Source: Sorangium aterium
GTDB lineage: Bacteria; Myxococcota_A; Polyangia; Polyangiales; Polyangiaceae
Assembly: GCF_028368935.1 (NCBI RefSeq)
Contig: NZ_JAQNDK010000001.1
Coordinates: forward strand, 2,108,001 to 2,172,000
Direction: 5' to 3'
DNA: 64,000 nt
This document shows, piece by piece, positions 1 through 10,500 of this stretch (positions are counted from its first letter, which is position 1; every line of letters begins with the position of its first letter). Position numbers and translations under genes: made by a program. The notes under the pieces are model-generated. The model was not told the origin of the DNA and ran no database searches. It was given only the letters and a program-made list of their open reading frames with translations.

Positions 1-2
1 CC

Positions 3-1199
3 GAGCGCTTCCTCGCCGAGGCGAGCCGCAAGCTCATGGCCCTCGGCTACGGCGCCACCCTCGAGAGCGTCGCGCAGCTCGCCGTGCCCGAGCTGGCCGA
101 CCGGTGCGTCATCGACGTGGACCTCGCCCAGGACGCCCCGGGGCGGACGGTCACCGCGGGGATGCCTGCCGAGCTCGCAGGCGCTGTGACGGACGCGCTG
201 CGGCCTCTGACAGCGACGTCGCCGGACCGGCCCGAGATAGGCGACATCCGCGCCGCGCCTCTCCTCGATCCGCTCGGCGTTCACTCCTTCCTCCGCGTCC
301 CGCTCCTCGCGCGCGACCGGCGCTTCGGGGTCATGACCCTGCTGGCGGCCGCGCCCCGGCACAGTTACGGCCCTGCCGACCTGTGGCTGGCCGAGGAGCT
401 GGCGGGCCGCGCCGCGCTCGCCCTCGACAACAGCCGCCTGTTCGCCGAGGCCCAGCAGGCGATCGAGCGCCGCGACGAGTTCCTCCTCGTCGCATCCCAC
501 GAGCTCAAGACGCCGCTCACCTCGCTGAAGATGCAGGCCCACCTCCTCGCCCGGCTCCTGCCCCGCCTCCAGCGCGGGGAGGTCGCCCCGGAGCGCATCG
601 ACGCCGCGCTCCAGCTCCTCGATCGCCAGATCGCGCGCCTCGCCCACCTGGTCAACGAGCTGCTCGACGTGACCCGCCTGAACGCCGGCCAGCTGACCCT
701 CGCGCGCGCGCCCGTCGATCTGGCCGCCCTGGCGCGCGAGGTCGTCGAGCGGATGCACCAGCAGCTCGCCGACGCCCGCTGCCGCACCCGGCTCGAGCTG
801 GACGAGCCCGTGATTGGACACTGGGATCCTTCCCGCATGGAGCAGGTCCTCATCAACCTCCTGTCCAACGCGATCAAGTACGGCGCGGGAGGCCTCATTC
901 ACGTCATCGCGCGCCGCGAGGGCGCTCGCGCGGTGCTCGTCGTCCGCGATCATGGCATGGGCATCGCGGAGGCCGATCAGGCAAGGATCTTCGAGCGCTT
1001 CGAGCGCGCCGTCTCCGTCCGCAACTTCGGCGGCCTCGGCCTCGGCCTCTACATCGTTCGATGGATCGTCACCTCCCATGGCGGCACCATCCGCGTCGAG
1101 AGCAAGCCGGGCGCGGGCGCCACCTTCATCGTCGAGCTGCCTTTGCACCTGCCGGAGGCGGAGACGGAAGGCCAGGGCACCTTTCTCCCCCCGGCGTGA
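3..1199 (+). CDS. Hybrid Ser/Thr–His kinase, copy 1 (C-terminal part, cut by window edge)
   Basis: The reading frame is open from the left edge, so only the C-terminus of a longer protein is visible. It begins inside the linker before the second GAF domain and matches the last 400 or so residues of the seven paralogues that follow. The GAF part ends near base 460. The HisKA motif with the phospho-acceptor histidine (VASHELKTPLTSL) lies near base 500. The HATPase_c N box (INLLSNAIKYG), G1 box (DHGMGI), F box (IFERFERA) and G2 box (GGLGLGLYIV) follow up to about base 1060. The histidine kinase half therefore looks intact. The ATG at base 36 is an internal methionine, not a start. It is almost identical to the C-terminus of copy 2, which suggests recent duplication or gene conversion. 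Confidence 0.93.
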   Translation, partial: ERFLAEASRKLMALGYGATLESVAQLAVPELADRCVIDVDLAQDAPGRTVTAGMPAELAGAVTDALRPLTATSPDRPEIGDIRAAPLLDPLGVHSFLRVPLLARDRRFGVMTLLAAAPRHSYGPADLWLAEELAGRAALALDNSRLFAEAQQAIERRDEFLLVASHELKTPLTSLKMQAHLLARLLPRLQRGEVAPERIDAALQLLDRQIARLAHLVNELLDVTRLNAGQLTLARAPVDLAALAREVVERMHQQLADARCRTRLELDEPVIGHWDPSRMEQVLINLLSNAIKYGAGGLIHVIARREGARAVLVVRDHGMGIAEADQARIFERFERAVSVRNFGGLGLGLYIVRWIVTSHGGTIRVESKPGAGATFIVELPLHLPEAETEGQGTFLPPA

Positions 1200-1230
1200 G
1201 CGTTCACCGGGAGCCTCAGCGGGCGCTGAC

Positions 1231-1277
1231 GCGCCGCCGTTTGCTCGTGACGGGTCGCAGCGCTTTTGGCAATGTAC
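1231..1277 (+). promoter_or_regulatory. Conserved upstream block of kinase copy 2
   Basis: The block GCCGCCGTTTGCTCGTGACG, a short spacer and CGCTTTTGGCA recur before every complete kinase copy. Here TTGGCA starts 62 bases before the ATG at 1328. No convincing sigma-70 -10 box or sigma-54 GG/GC pair is visible, so the promoter class is open. Conservation at fixed distance outside the coding frame is what supports a regulatory role. Confidence 0.5.
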
Positions 1278-1327
1278 CAAGTTGAACCGCAGCACGCTGC
1301 TGACGCTCCGGGTTCAAAGGTCCTCCT

Positions 1328-4300
1328 ATGCCCCATAGTCCACGTTACCGCGTTCTGGAGGTGCTGCACCAAGGTGCGGACACGATCCTCTACCGCGCGC
1401 GGCGCGAGGAGGACGGCCGGCCGGTGGTGCTCAAGATCCTGCGGCGCGACCACGCCAGCCCCCGCGCCCTCGGCAGGCTCCAGCACGAGCTCGAGGTCGC
1501 GACGGCGCTCGCTTCGCCGGTCATCGCCAAGGCCTACGGGATCGAGCCGTTCCGCGACCAGATGACCCTGGTCCTGGAGGACTTCGGCGGCCGCTCGCTC
1601 GACCGGCTGCTCGACGGCGACGCGCCGATGCGCGGGATGCGCGGGATGCGCGGGATGGGCGGGATGGCGATCGAGCGCTTCCTCCCCCTCGCCCTCCGCC
1701 TCGCCGCCGCGCTCGCCGAGCTCCACCGACACCACGTCATCCACAAGGACATCAAGCCTCAGAACCTGCTCTACAACCCCGACACCGGCGAGGTGAAGAT
1801 CACCGATCTCGGCATCGCCTCCCTCTCTCACCGCGGCGCCCAGGAGCTCGCCCACGACGGCCTCATCGAGGGCACGCTCGCCTACATGGCGCCTGAGCAG
1901 ACGGGCCGCATGAACCGCCGGGTCGACGAGCGGACCGACCTGTACTCCCTCGGCGTCACCTTCTACGAGATGCTGACTGGCACCTTGCCCTTCCAGGCCA
2001 GCGACCCCGTCGCGTGGGTCTATTGCCACATCGCCCAGGCGCCCCAGCCGCCGCACGCGCTCGTCCCCTCGATTCCACCGCAGCTCTCCGCCATCGTCCT
2101 CAAGCTGCTCTCCAAGGCCGCCGAGGAGCGCTACCAGAGCGCCCTCGGCCTGCGCCACGACCTCGAGCGGTGCTCTTCCCAGCTGCGCCAGAGCGGCGCC
2201 ATCGAGCCCTTCCCGCTCGGGCAGCGCGACGTCTCCGACAGGCTCCAGATCCCGCAGCGGCTCTACGGCCGCGAGCGCGAGCTCGAGGCGCTGCGCGCCG
2301 CCTTCGAGCGCGTGGTCGCCAGCGGCCGGCCAGAGCTCCTGCTCGTCTCGGGCTACTCGGGCATCGGCAAGTCCTCGCTCGTCGCCGAGCTGCACGGGCC
2401 TGTCGTGCGCGAGCGCGGCTCCTTCCTCTCCGGAAAGTTCGATCAGCTCAAGCGCGACGTCCCCTACCGCCCCCTCCTTCACGCCTTCCGAGGGCTCGTG
2501 CAGGAGATCCTCGGCGCCAGCGAGCCGCAGGTCGAGCGCTGGAGAGAGCGCCTCCGCGAGGCTCTCGGCGCGAGCGGCGCGTTGCTCACCGACATGCTTC
2601 CGGAGATCGAGCGCCTACTCGGCCCGCAGCCGCCCGTGCCCGAGCTCCCGCCCGCCGAGGCCCAGAGCCGGCTGCTCGCCACGCTCCAGCGCTTCGTCGC
2701 CGCCTGCGCCCGGAAGGAGCACCCCGTCGCCCTCTTCCTCGACGACCTGCAATGGGCCGACCCCGCCAGCCTCCTTTTGCTCGAGCAGCTCGCCACCCTC
2801 GCGGGCGACGCGCACCTCCTCGTGATAGGCGCTTATCGCGACAACGAGGTCGGCCCCGCGCACCCGCTCCGGCTCACGCTCGCCGAGGCCCAGAAGCGCG
2901 GCGCCGCCGTCTCCGAGCTCGTCCTCGCGCCGCTCTCCGCAGCCCACGTCGGGGCGCTCGTCGCCGAGACGGTCCACGCGCCCGAAGCGCAGGTCGAGCC
3001 GCTCGCCCGGCTCGTCCACGAGAAGACCGGCGGCAACCCCTTCTTCGTGCTCCAGTTCCTCATCACCCTGCACGACGAGGGGCTCATCACCTTCGATGCC
3101 GACGAGGGCGCATGGCGCTGGGACAGCGCCGCCATCCGCGACAAGGGCTTCACCGACAACGTCGTCGAGCTGATGGTGGGAAAGCTCAATCGGCTCTCGG
3201 TCCCGACGCGCGACGCGCTCAAGCTCGCCGCCTGCCTCGGCGGCAGCATGACCCTCGACGCCCTCGCGGTGGTCGCGAGGCGGCCGACGGAGGAGCTCCG
3301 CGAGGCGCTCGAGGAGGCCGCGCGGGAGGGGCTGCTGCTCCGCCGGGACAGCGCCTATCGCTTCCTCCACGACCGGGTGCAGCAAGCCGCAACTTCGCTC
3401 ATCCCGCCAGGACAGCTCGCCGAGGTGCACCTCGGGATCGGCCAGCTGCTCTTGAAGGCGCGGCGCGCCGAAGAGCGCGAGGACACGCTCTTCGAGATCG
3501 TCGGCCACCTCAACCGCGGCGCCGCGCTCCTCCGTTCCCAGGCCGAGCGCGACGAGCTCGCCGCCCTCAACCTCCGCGCCGGCAGGAAGGCCAAGGCCGC
3601 CGCCGCCTACCAGTCCGCCGCCGCCCTCTTCGCCGCCGGCACGGCCGTCCTCGCGAACGAGCCGCAGGAACGCTGGGAGACGCAGTACGCGCTGACCCAC
3701 GCCCTGAACTTCGAGCGAGCGCACTGCGCGTACATCGTCGGCAACTTCGATGAAGCCGAGCGGCTGCTCGAGGAGCTCACGGATCGCTCGATGACCAAGA
3801 TCGAGAGGGCCGCCGTCGTCGAGCTCTCTGTCGCGTTGCACGTGACCCGCGGGCAGAGCGCACGCGCTGTGGAGCTCGGTCTCTCCTTCCTGCGCTCCTA
3901 CGACATCCATTTGCCGACCCACCTCACCGACGCGCGCATCGAACAAGAGACCGAGAGCGTATGGCAGACTCTGGGCGACCGGGCGATCGAGGACCTCATC
4001 CACCTGCCCCCCATGGCGCACCCGGAGATCAAGATCGCGATGAGCCTCTTGAAGAGCGTCTCCGTCGCCGCGTATTTCGTGGACCAGAACCTGCATCACC
4101 TGGTCCTCGAGCGCATGGTCACGCTCAGCCTTCACCATGGCAACGCCGAGAGCTCCGCCCACGCGTACACCGCCTTCGCGCGGGTGCTCGGCCCGCGGTT
4201 CGGGAGATACAAGGAGGCTTACCTGTTCGGCAAGCTCGGCTACGACCTCGCGGAGAGGAGCGACCTCCTCGCCGCGAAGCCCACCGTGATCTTCCTGTTC

Positions 4301-7300
4301 GGGCAGCTGACCGTCTTCTGGACGCGCCATTACAGAGAGACCTACCCCTACAATCGCCTCGGCTTCAACGCCGCCGTGGAGTGCGGCGATCTGAACAACG
4401 CATGTTTCCATTGCGTCTGGGCATCGGTGTTCCCCCTGCTCTGCGGGGAGCCGCTGGAGGACGTCCTCCACCTGACCGAGGAGCGCCTCGGCTTCGTGCG
4501 CAAGGCCGGTTACGCGTTCATCCATGGCATCCTCCTCAGCGTCCGGTACCTCATCCAGACGCTGCGCGGGAGGCCGGTCCATTACGCGATGCTGGATGGC
4601 TCCGAGCTGGATCAGGAGGCCTTCGAGGCGGGGCTCCCTCCGGGGTCCTCGTACGGAGCTCATAGCTTGTACTACAGCCTGAAGGCGCAGGCGCTGTTCC
4701 TTCTCGGCTCTCCCCGGGAGGCGCTCGCGGCGTCGACCCGCGTCGTCGTCGATTACGACTGGAGGATGGACGCATGCGCGGAGATCCCCGAGACCTTCTA
4801 TGTTCACGCGCTCGCGCTCGCCGCGGTATCTGACGACGCGCACGACGCGCACGACGCGCACGACGCGCACGACGCGCCGCCGTTGCCAGAGCGGGAGCTC
4901 CCCGAAGGGCTCCTCGCGTGCGAGCGGCAGCTCGGCGTGTGGGCCGCGAGCTGCCCCGACAACTACCTCCACAAGCACGCCCTGGTCCGCGCCGAGATCG
5001 CCAGGCTCCTCGGGAACGAGCCCGAGGCCATCCGGCTCTACGAGCAGGCCATCTCCTCGGCGCAAGAGGGCGGCTTCGTCCAGCACGAGGCCATCGCCTG
5101 CGAGCTCGCCGCCCGGTTCTACGGCAACCGCGGCCTGTCCACGCCCGCCGTCGCTCACCTGCAGCGGGCGCGCGCCGCCTACTTCCGCTGGGGCGCCCAC
5201 GCCAAGGTCGAGCAGCTCGACCAGCGTTATCCCTTCCTCGTCGAGCGAAGGCCGATCGCCCCCACCGTCACCTTCGCCGTCCGGGCCGAGCAGTTCGACG
5301 TCCTGTCCATCGTCAAGGCCTCTCAGAGCATCTCCGGCGAGCTCAAGCTCCCGCGCCTGCTCGAGACGCTGCTGCGCATCGTGGTCGAGCACGCGGGCGC
5401 CGGAGAGGGGGTTGCGCTCCTGGTCCGGGAAGATCGCGTGTCGACCGCGGCGATCACGGCGTCGGGGAGCGCGGCGCGGCTGCTCGACGCGGGCGAGGCC
5501 GTGGCGGCGCTGCCGCAATCCATCCTCAACTATGTCCTCCGCAGCCACGAGCGCGTGCTGCTCGCCGACGCCGCCGCGAGGCACTCGTTCTCGGACGACG
5601 AGTATTTCGGCCGCAAGAGGCCGAGGTCGGTGCTGTGCCTCCCGATCGTGCGGCAAACGCGGCTGCTCGGTCTGCTCTACCTGGAGAACAACCTCGTCAC
5701 CGGCGCGTTCACCCCAGGGCGGCTCACCGTGCTCGAGCTGCTCGCCTCGCAGTCGGCCATCTCGCTCGAGAACGCCATGCTCTATACCGACATCGAGCAG
5801 GAGAACGCCGAGCGGCGCCGGGCGGAGCGAGAGCTCCGTGAGAGCCAGGCCACGCTGCAGGCCATCGTCGACAACTCCGCCGCCGCCATCTACCTCAAGG
5901 ATCGCGACGGCCGGTTCCTGCTCGTCAACCGGCGCGTGAGCCGCGCCCTCGGCAAGCCAGCCGAGCAGATCCTCGGAAAGACGAGCGCCGAGCTCTTGCC
6001 TGCCACCGCCACCGCGATCATCGAAGAACACGACCGGCGGGTGCTCGAGGCGGGCGAGCCGCTGGAGTTCGAGGAGGAGGTGCAGTTGGAGGGCGAGCTG
6101 CGCACCTACCTGTCGCTCAAATTCCCGCTCGGCGAGGGCGTCATGCCCGGCGTGCTCTGCGGCATCTCCACCGACATCACCGAGCGCAAGCGCGCCGAGC
6201 TCGCCGAGCGCTTCCTGGCCGAGGCGAGCCGGAGGCTCATGGCGCTCGGTTACGGCGCCACCCTCGAGAGCGTGGCGCAGCTCGTCGTGCCCGAGCTCGC
6301 CGACCGGTGCGTCATCCACGTGGACCTCGCCCAGGACGCCCCGGGGCGGACGGTCACCGCGGGCGTGCCGGCCGAGCTCGCAGGCGCGGTGACGGACGCG
6401 CTGCGGCCCCTGGCAGCGAGCTCTCTAGATCAGGCCGAGGTGGGCGACATCCGCGCTGCGCCCCTCCTGGAGCCGCTCGGCGTTCACTCCTTCCTGCGCG
6501 TCCCGCTCCTCGCCCGCGACCGGCGCTTCGGGGTCATGACGCTGCTGGCGGCCGCGCCCCGGCGCCGTTACCGCCCCGCCGACCTGTGGCTGGCCGAGGA
6601 GCTCGCGAGCCGCGCCGCGCTCGCCCTCGACAACAGCCGCCTGTTCGCCGAGGCCCAGGTGGCGATCGAGCGCCGCGACGAGTTCCTCCTCGTCGCATCC
6701 CACGAGCTCAAGACGCCGCTCACCTCGCTCACGATGCAAGCGCACCTCCTCGCCCGGCTCCTGCCCCGCCTCCAGCGCGCCGAGGTCGCTCCGGAGCGCA
6801 TCGACGCCGCGATCCAGCTCCTCAACCGCCAGATCGCGCGCCTCGCCCACCTGGTCAACGAGCTGCTCGACGTCACCCGCCTGAACGCCGGCCGGCTCTC
6901 CCTCGCGCGCGCGCCCGTCGATCTGGCCGCCCTGGCGCGTGATGTCGTCGAGCGGATGCACCAGCAGCTCGACGACGCCCGCTGCCGCACCCAGCTCGAC
7001 CTGGACGGGCCCGTGGTGGGCGACTGGGACGCTTCCCGCATGGAGCAGATCCTCATCAACCTCCTGTCCAACGCGCTCAAATATGGCGCGGGGGGCCCCA
7101 TTCACGTCATCGTGCGCAGCCTGGCCAGCCGCGCGGTGCTCGTCGTCCGCGATCATGGCATGGGCATCGCGGAGGCCGATCAGGCAAGGATCTTCGAGCG
7201 CTTCGAGCGCGCCGTCTCCGTCCGCAACTTCGGAGGTCTTGGCCTCGGCCTCTACATCGTTCGATGGATCGTCACCTCCCATGACGGCACGATCCGCGTC

Positions 7301-7402
7301 GAGAGCAAGCCGGGCGCGGGCGCCGCCTTCATCGTCGAGCTGCCTTTGCGCTCGCCGGACACGGGGACGGACGTCCAGGGCACCTTCCTCCCGCAGGCGT
7401 AG
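1328..7402 (+). CDS. Hybrid Ser/Thr–His kinase with ATPase, GAF, PAS and GAF domains, copy 2
   Basis: This is a 2024-residue multidomain signalling protein. The Ser/Thr kinase (about 1–280) has its ATP-binding Lys at 36, the catalytic loop HKDIKPQN at 139–146, DLG instead of DFG at 160–162 and APE at 188–190. Its glycine-rich loop is degenerate (HQGADTILYRA). The ATPase (about 310–600) has Walker A GYSGIGKSS at 342–350 and Walker B FLDDLQWAD near 472. A helical TPR-like region spans about 600–1300. GAF1 (about 1330–1490), a charged coiled linker, PAS (about 1505–1625) and GAF2 (about 1638–1778) precede HisKA with phospho-acceptor His1792 and a complete HATPase_c. There is no receiver domain and no membrane segment. 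The order matches the HstK-type family known from cyanobacteria. The start is supported by conservation of the N-terminus in all copies; AAAGG lies 7 bases upstream. Signal and partner are unknown. Confidence 0.95.
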   Translation: MPHSPRYRVLEVLHQGADTILYRARREEDGRPVVLKILRRDHASPRALGRLQHELEVATALASPVIAKAYGIEPFRDQMTLVLEDFGGRSLDRLLDGDAPMRGMRGMRGMGGMAIERFLPLALRLAAALAELHRHHVIHKDIKPQNLLYNPDTGEVKITDLGIASLSHRGAQELAHDGLIEGTLAYMAPEQTGRMNRRVDERTDLYSLGVTFYEMLTGTLPFQASDPVAWVYCHIAQAPQPPHALVPSIPPQLSAIVLKLLSKAAEERYQSALGLRHDLERCSSQLRQSGAIEPFPLGQRDVSDRLQIPQRLYGRERELEALRAAFERVVASGRPELLLVSGYSGIGKSSLVAELHGPVVRERGSFLSGKFDQLKRDVPYRPLLHAFRGLVQEILGASEPQVERWRERLREALGASGALLTDMLPEIERLLGPQPPVPELPPAEAQSRLLATLQRFVAACARKEHPVALFLDDLQWADPASLLLLEQLATLAGDAHLLVIGAYRDNEVGPAHPLRLTLAEAQKRGAAVSELVLAPLSAAHVGALVAETVHAPEAQVEPLARLVHEKTGGNPFFVLQFLITLHDEGLITFDADEGAWRWDSAAIRDKGFTDNVVELMVGKLNRLSVPTRDALKLAACLGGSMTLDALAVVARRPTEELREALEEAAREGLLLRRDSAYRFLHDRVQQAATSLIPPGQLAEVHLGIGQLLLKARRAEEREDTLFEIVGHLNRGAALLRSQAERDELAALNLRAGRKAKAAAAYQSAAALFAAGTAVLANEPQERWETQYALTHALNFERAHCAYIVGNFDEAERLLEELTDRSMTKIERAAVVELSVALHVTRGQSARAVELGLSFLRSYDIHLPTHLTDARIEQETESVWQTLGDRAIEDLIHLPPMAHPEIKIAMSLLKSVSVAAYFVDQNLHHLVLERMVTLSLHHGNAESSAHAYTAFARVLGPRFGRYKEAYLFGKLGYDLAERSDLLAAKPTVIFLFGQLTVFWTRHYRETYPYNRLGFNAAVECGDLNNACFHCVWASVFPLLCGEPLEDVLHLTEERLGFVRKAGYAFIHGILLSVRYLIQTLRGRPVHYAMLDGSELDQEAFEAGLPPGSSYGAHSLYYSLKAQALFLLGSPREALAASTRVVVDYDWRMDACAEIPETFYVHALALAAVSDDAHDAHDAHDAHDAPPLPERELPEGLLACERQLGVWAASCPDNYLHKHALVRAEIARLLGNEPEAIRLYEQAISSAQEGGFVQHEAIACELAARFYGNRGLSTPAVAHLQRARAAYFRWGAHAKVEQLDQRYPFLVERRPIAPTVTFAVRAEQFDVLSIVKASQSISGELKLPRLLETLLRIVVEHAGAGEGVALLVREDRVSTAAITASGSAARLLDAGEAVAALPQSILNYVLRSHERVLLADAAARHSFSDDEYFGRKRPRSVLCLPIVRQTRLLGLLYLENNLVTGAFTPGRLTVLELLASQSAISLENAMLYTDIEQENAERRRAERELRESQATLQAIVDNSAAAIYLKDRDGRFLLVNRRVSRALGKPAEQILGKTSAELLPATATAIIEEHDRRVLEAGEPLEFEEEVQLEGELRTYLSLKFPLGEGVMPGVLCGISTDITERKRAELAERFLAEASRRLMALGYGATLESVAQLVVPELADRCVIHVDLAQDAPGRTVTAGVPAELAGAVTDALRPLAASSLDQAEVGDIRAAPLLEPLGVHSFLRVPLLARDRRFGVMTLLAAAPRRRYRPADLWLAEELASRAALALDNSRLFAEAQVAIERRDEFLLVASHELKTPLTSLTMQAHLLARLLPRLQRAEVAPERIDAAIQLLNRQIARLAHLVNELLDVTRLNAGRLSLARAPVDLAALARDVVERMHQQLDDARCRTQLDLDGPVVGDWDASRMEQILINLLSNALKYGAGGPIHVIVRSLASRAVLVVRDHGMGIAEADQARIFERFERAVSVRNFGGLGLGLYIVRWIVTSHDGTIRVESKPGAGAAFIVELPLRSPDTGTDVQGTFLPQA
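1628..1663 (+). repeat. 9-base tandem repeat in kinase-domain loop of copy 2
   Basis: Four tandem 9-base units (three ATGCGCGGG, one ATGGGCGGG) encode a Met/Arg/Gly-rich insertion at residues 101–112 of the kinase domain. Copies 3, 5, 6 and 8 have shorter versions; copies 4 and 7 lack it. It looks like replication slippage that keeps the frame. Confidence 0.8.
4835..4870 (+). repeat. 9-base tandem repeat in helical region of copy 2
   Basis: Four GACGCGCAC units encode Asp-Ala-His repeats in a variable linker before the last helical repeats of copy 2. The same linker differs in length and sequence in the other copies, so it is probably a tolerant spacer. Confidence 0.8.
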
Positions 7403-7465
7403 GCGCGGCAGGCGCAGGCGCGCGCTGCGCACTCGCCGCCGACGGCTGCCTCGTCGGGCGCTGAC

Positions 7466-7512
7466 GCGCCGCCGTTTGCTCGTGACGGGTCGCAGCGCTT
7501 TTGGCAGTGTAT
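7466..7512 (+). promoter_or_regulatory. Conserved upstream block of kinase copy 3
   Basis: This block is nearly identical to the one before copy 2. TTGGCA starts at 7501, 62 bases before the ATG. It lies in the 160-base gap after copy 2, so each copy probably has its own promoter. Confidence 0.5.
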
Positions 7513-7562
7513 CGAATTGAACCGCAGCACGCCGCTGACGCCCCGGGTTCAAAGATCCTCCT

Positions 7563-10500
7563 ATGCCCCATAGTCCACGTTACCGCGTGCTGGAGGTGCT
7601 GCACCACGGTGCAGATACCCTCCTCTACCGCGCGCGGAGCGAGGAGGACGGCCGATCGGTGGTGCTCAAGGTCCTGCGGCGCGACCACACGAGCCCCCAC
7701 GCTCTCGGGCGGCTCCAGCACGAGCACGAGATCGCCAGCGCGCTCGATACGGCGGTCGTCGTCAAGGCCTACGCGATGGAATCGCTCGGCGACCAGGCCG
7801 CGCTGGTCCTGGAGGACTTCGGTGGCCGCTCGCTCGACCGGCTGCTCGATGGCGACGGGCCGATGCGCGCGATGCGCGGGATGGCGATCGAGCACTTCCT
7901 CCCCCTCGCCCTCCGCATCGCCGCCGCGCTCGCCGAGCTCCACCGACACCACGTCATCCACAAGGACATCAAGCCCCAGAACCTGCTCTACAACCCCGAC
8001 ACCGGCGAGGTGAAGATCACCGATCTCGGCATCGCCTCCCTCTCCCCCCGCGAATCCCAGGACCTCGTCCACAACAGCCTCATCGAGGGGACGCTGGCTT
8101 ACATGGCGCCTGAGCAAACAGGCCGCATGAACCGCTGGATCGACGAGCGGACCGACCTGTACTCCCTCGGCGTCACCTTCTATGAGATGCTGACGGGCGC
8201 CCTGCCCTTCCAGGCCAGCGATCCCGTCGCGTGGGTCTATTGCCATATCGCGCAGAGCCCGGTCCCACCCCACGCGCTCGTCCCCTCGATTCCACCGCAG
8301 CTCTCCGCCATCGTCCTCAAGCTGCTCTCCAAGGCCGCCGAGGAGCGCTACCAGAGCGCCCTCGGCCTGCGCCACGACCTCGACGTGTGCTTCGCGAGGT
8401 GGCGGGTGACCGGCGAGATTCAGCCCTTCGCGCTCGGGGAGCGCGATCTCTCCGACCGGTTCCGCGTCCCGCAGCGGCTCTACGGCCGCGAGCACGAGGT
8501 CGAAGCGCTGCTCGCCGCGTTCGAGCGCGTGGTCGCGAACGGCCGGCCAGAGCTCGCGCTCGTGTCAGGGTACTCGGGCATCGGCAAGTCCTCGCTCGTC
8601 GCCGAGCTGCACAGGCCCGTCGTGCACGAGCGCGGCTTCTTCCTCTCCGGCAAGTTCGATCAGACCGCGAGGGATGTCCCCTACCGTCCTTTCCTGCAGG
8701 CGTTCCGGGCGCTGTTTCAGGAGATCCTCGGCACGAGCGAGGAGCAGGTAGAGCGCTGGCGAGAGCGCCTCCGCGAGGCCCTCGACCAGAACGGCAGGCT
8801 GCTCGCCGACGTGCTCCCCGAGGTCGAGCTGCTCCTCGGCCCGCAGCCGCCCGTGCCCGAGCTCCCGCCCACCGAGGCACAGGCCCGGCTGCACGCGACG
8901 CTCCAGCGCTTCGTCGCCGCGTGCGCCCGGAAGGAGCACCCCATGGCGCTCTTCCTCGATGATCTCCAGTGGGCCGACGCGGCCAGCCTCCTCTTGCTCG
9001 AGCACCTCGCCACCCATGCCGGCGGCGCGCACCTGCTGCTGATCGGCGCCTACCGGGACAACGAGGTCGGCCCAGCGCACCCGCTCCGGCTCACGCTCGC
9101 CGAGGCCCGAAAGCGCGGCGCCGCGGTCTCCGAGCTCGTCCTCGAGCCGCTCTCCGCAGCCCATGTCCGGGCGCTCGTCGCCGAGGCGGTCCACGCGCCC
9201 GAAGCGCAGGTCGAGCCGCTCTCGCAGCTCGTCCACGAAAAGACCGGCGGCAACCCCTTCTTCGTCCTCCAGTTCCTGATCGCGCTGCACGAAGACGGGC
9301 TCATCGCCGTCGACGCAGAGCAGCGCATGTGGCGGTGGGACATCGCCGCGATCCGCGACAAAGGCTTCACCGACAACGTCATCGAGCTGATGGCCGGCAA
9401 GCTGAACCGGCTCTCGGTCCCGACGCGCGACGCGCTCAAGCTCGCCGCGTGCCTCGGCAGCAGCTTGGACCTCGACACCCTCGCGCTGCTCGCGCGCCGT
9501 AGCCCGGCGGAGCTCCGCGACGCGCTCGACGAGGCCGTCCGGGAGGGGCTGCTCCTCCGCCAGAGCAACGGAGTTCGATTTCTCCACGACCGGGTGCAGC
9601 AGGCCGCTTATTCGCTCATCCCGGCAGAGCAGCTCGCCGAGGTGCACCTCCGGATTGGCCAGCTCCTGTTGAAAGGGCGGCGCCAGGACGAGCGCGACGA
9701 GGTGCTCTTCGACGCCGTCGGCCACCTCAACCGCGGCGCCGCGCTCCTCCGTTCCCGGGCCGAGCGGGACGAGGTCGCCGCGCTGAACCTCCGCGCCGGC
9801 AGGAAGGCCAAGGCCGCCGCGGCCTTCCAGGCCGCCGCCGCGCTCTTCACCGCGGGCCTCTCCCTGCTCGCGCCGGACTCCTGGGAGACGCAGCACGAGC
9901 TGACCTACGGCCTGACCTTCGAGCGCGCGCACGTCGCGTACATCACCGGCGCCATCGACGACGCCGAGCGGCTCCTCGAGGCGCTCGAGGATCGCGCGAG
10001 GACGAGGAGCGAGACGGCCGCCGTCGTCGAGCTCGTCATCACGCTGAAGGTCACCCGCGGGCAATACGCCCGCGCGGCGGAGATCGGGCTCGCGTGGCTC
10101 CGCACCTACGACATCGATCTTCCCGTCCTCCCCACCGACGCACAGCTCGAAGAGGAGACGAAGAGCGTCTGGCAGGCCCTGGGCGGCCGGGCGATCGAGG
10201 ACCTGATCGATCTGCCCGCGATGACGCACCCGGAGATCAAGGCCACGATGAGCGTGCTGCTGGGCGCTGGCATCCCCGCGTCCTTCGTGAACCCGAGCCT
10301 GCCCTTTCTCATCGTCCTGCGCATGGTCCAGCTCAGCCTGCGCCACGGCAACGCCGAGAGCTCCCCTCACGCGTACATTTCCTTCGCGAGGATGTTCGGC
10401 CCGAAGTTCGGGCGATACAAGGAGGCCTATCGGTTCGGAAAGCTCGGCTGCGACCTCGCGGACAGGAGCGGCCTCCTCACCACGAAATCGGCGGTGTTCA

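Noticed and set aside
1266-1290. Sigma-54 promoter at TTGGCA in the shared block
   Set aside because: The -12 GC is missing at the required distance in all copies.
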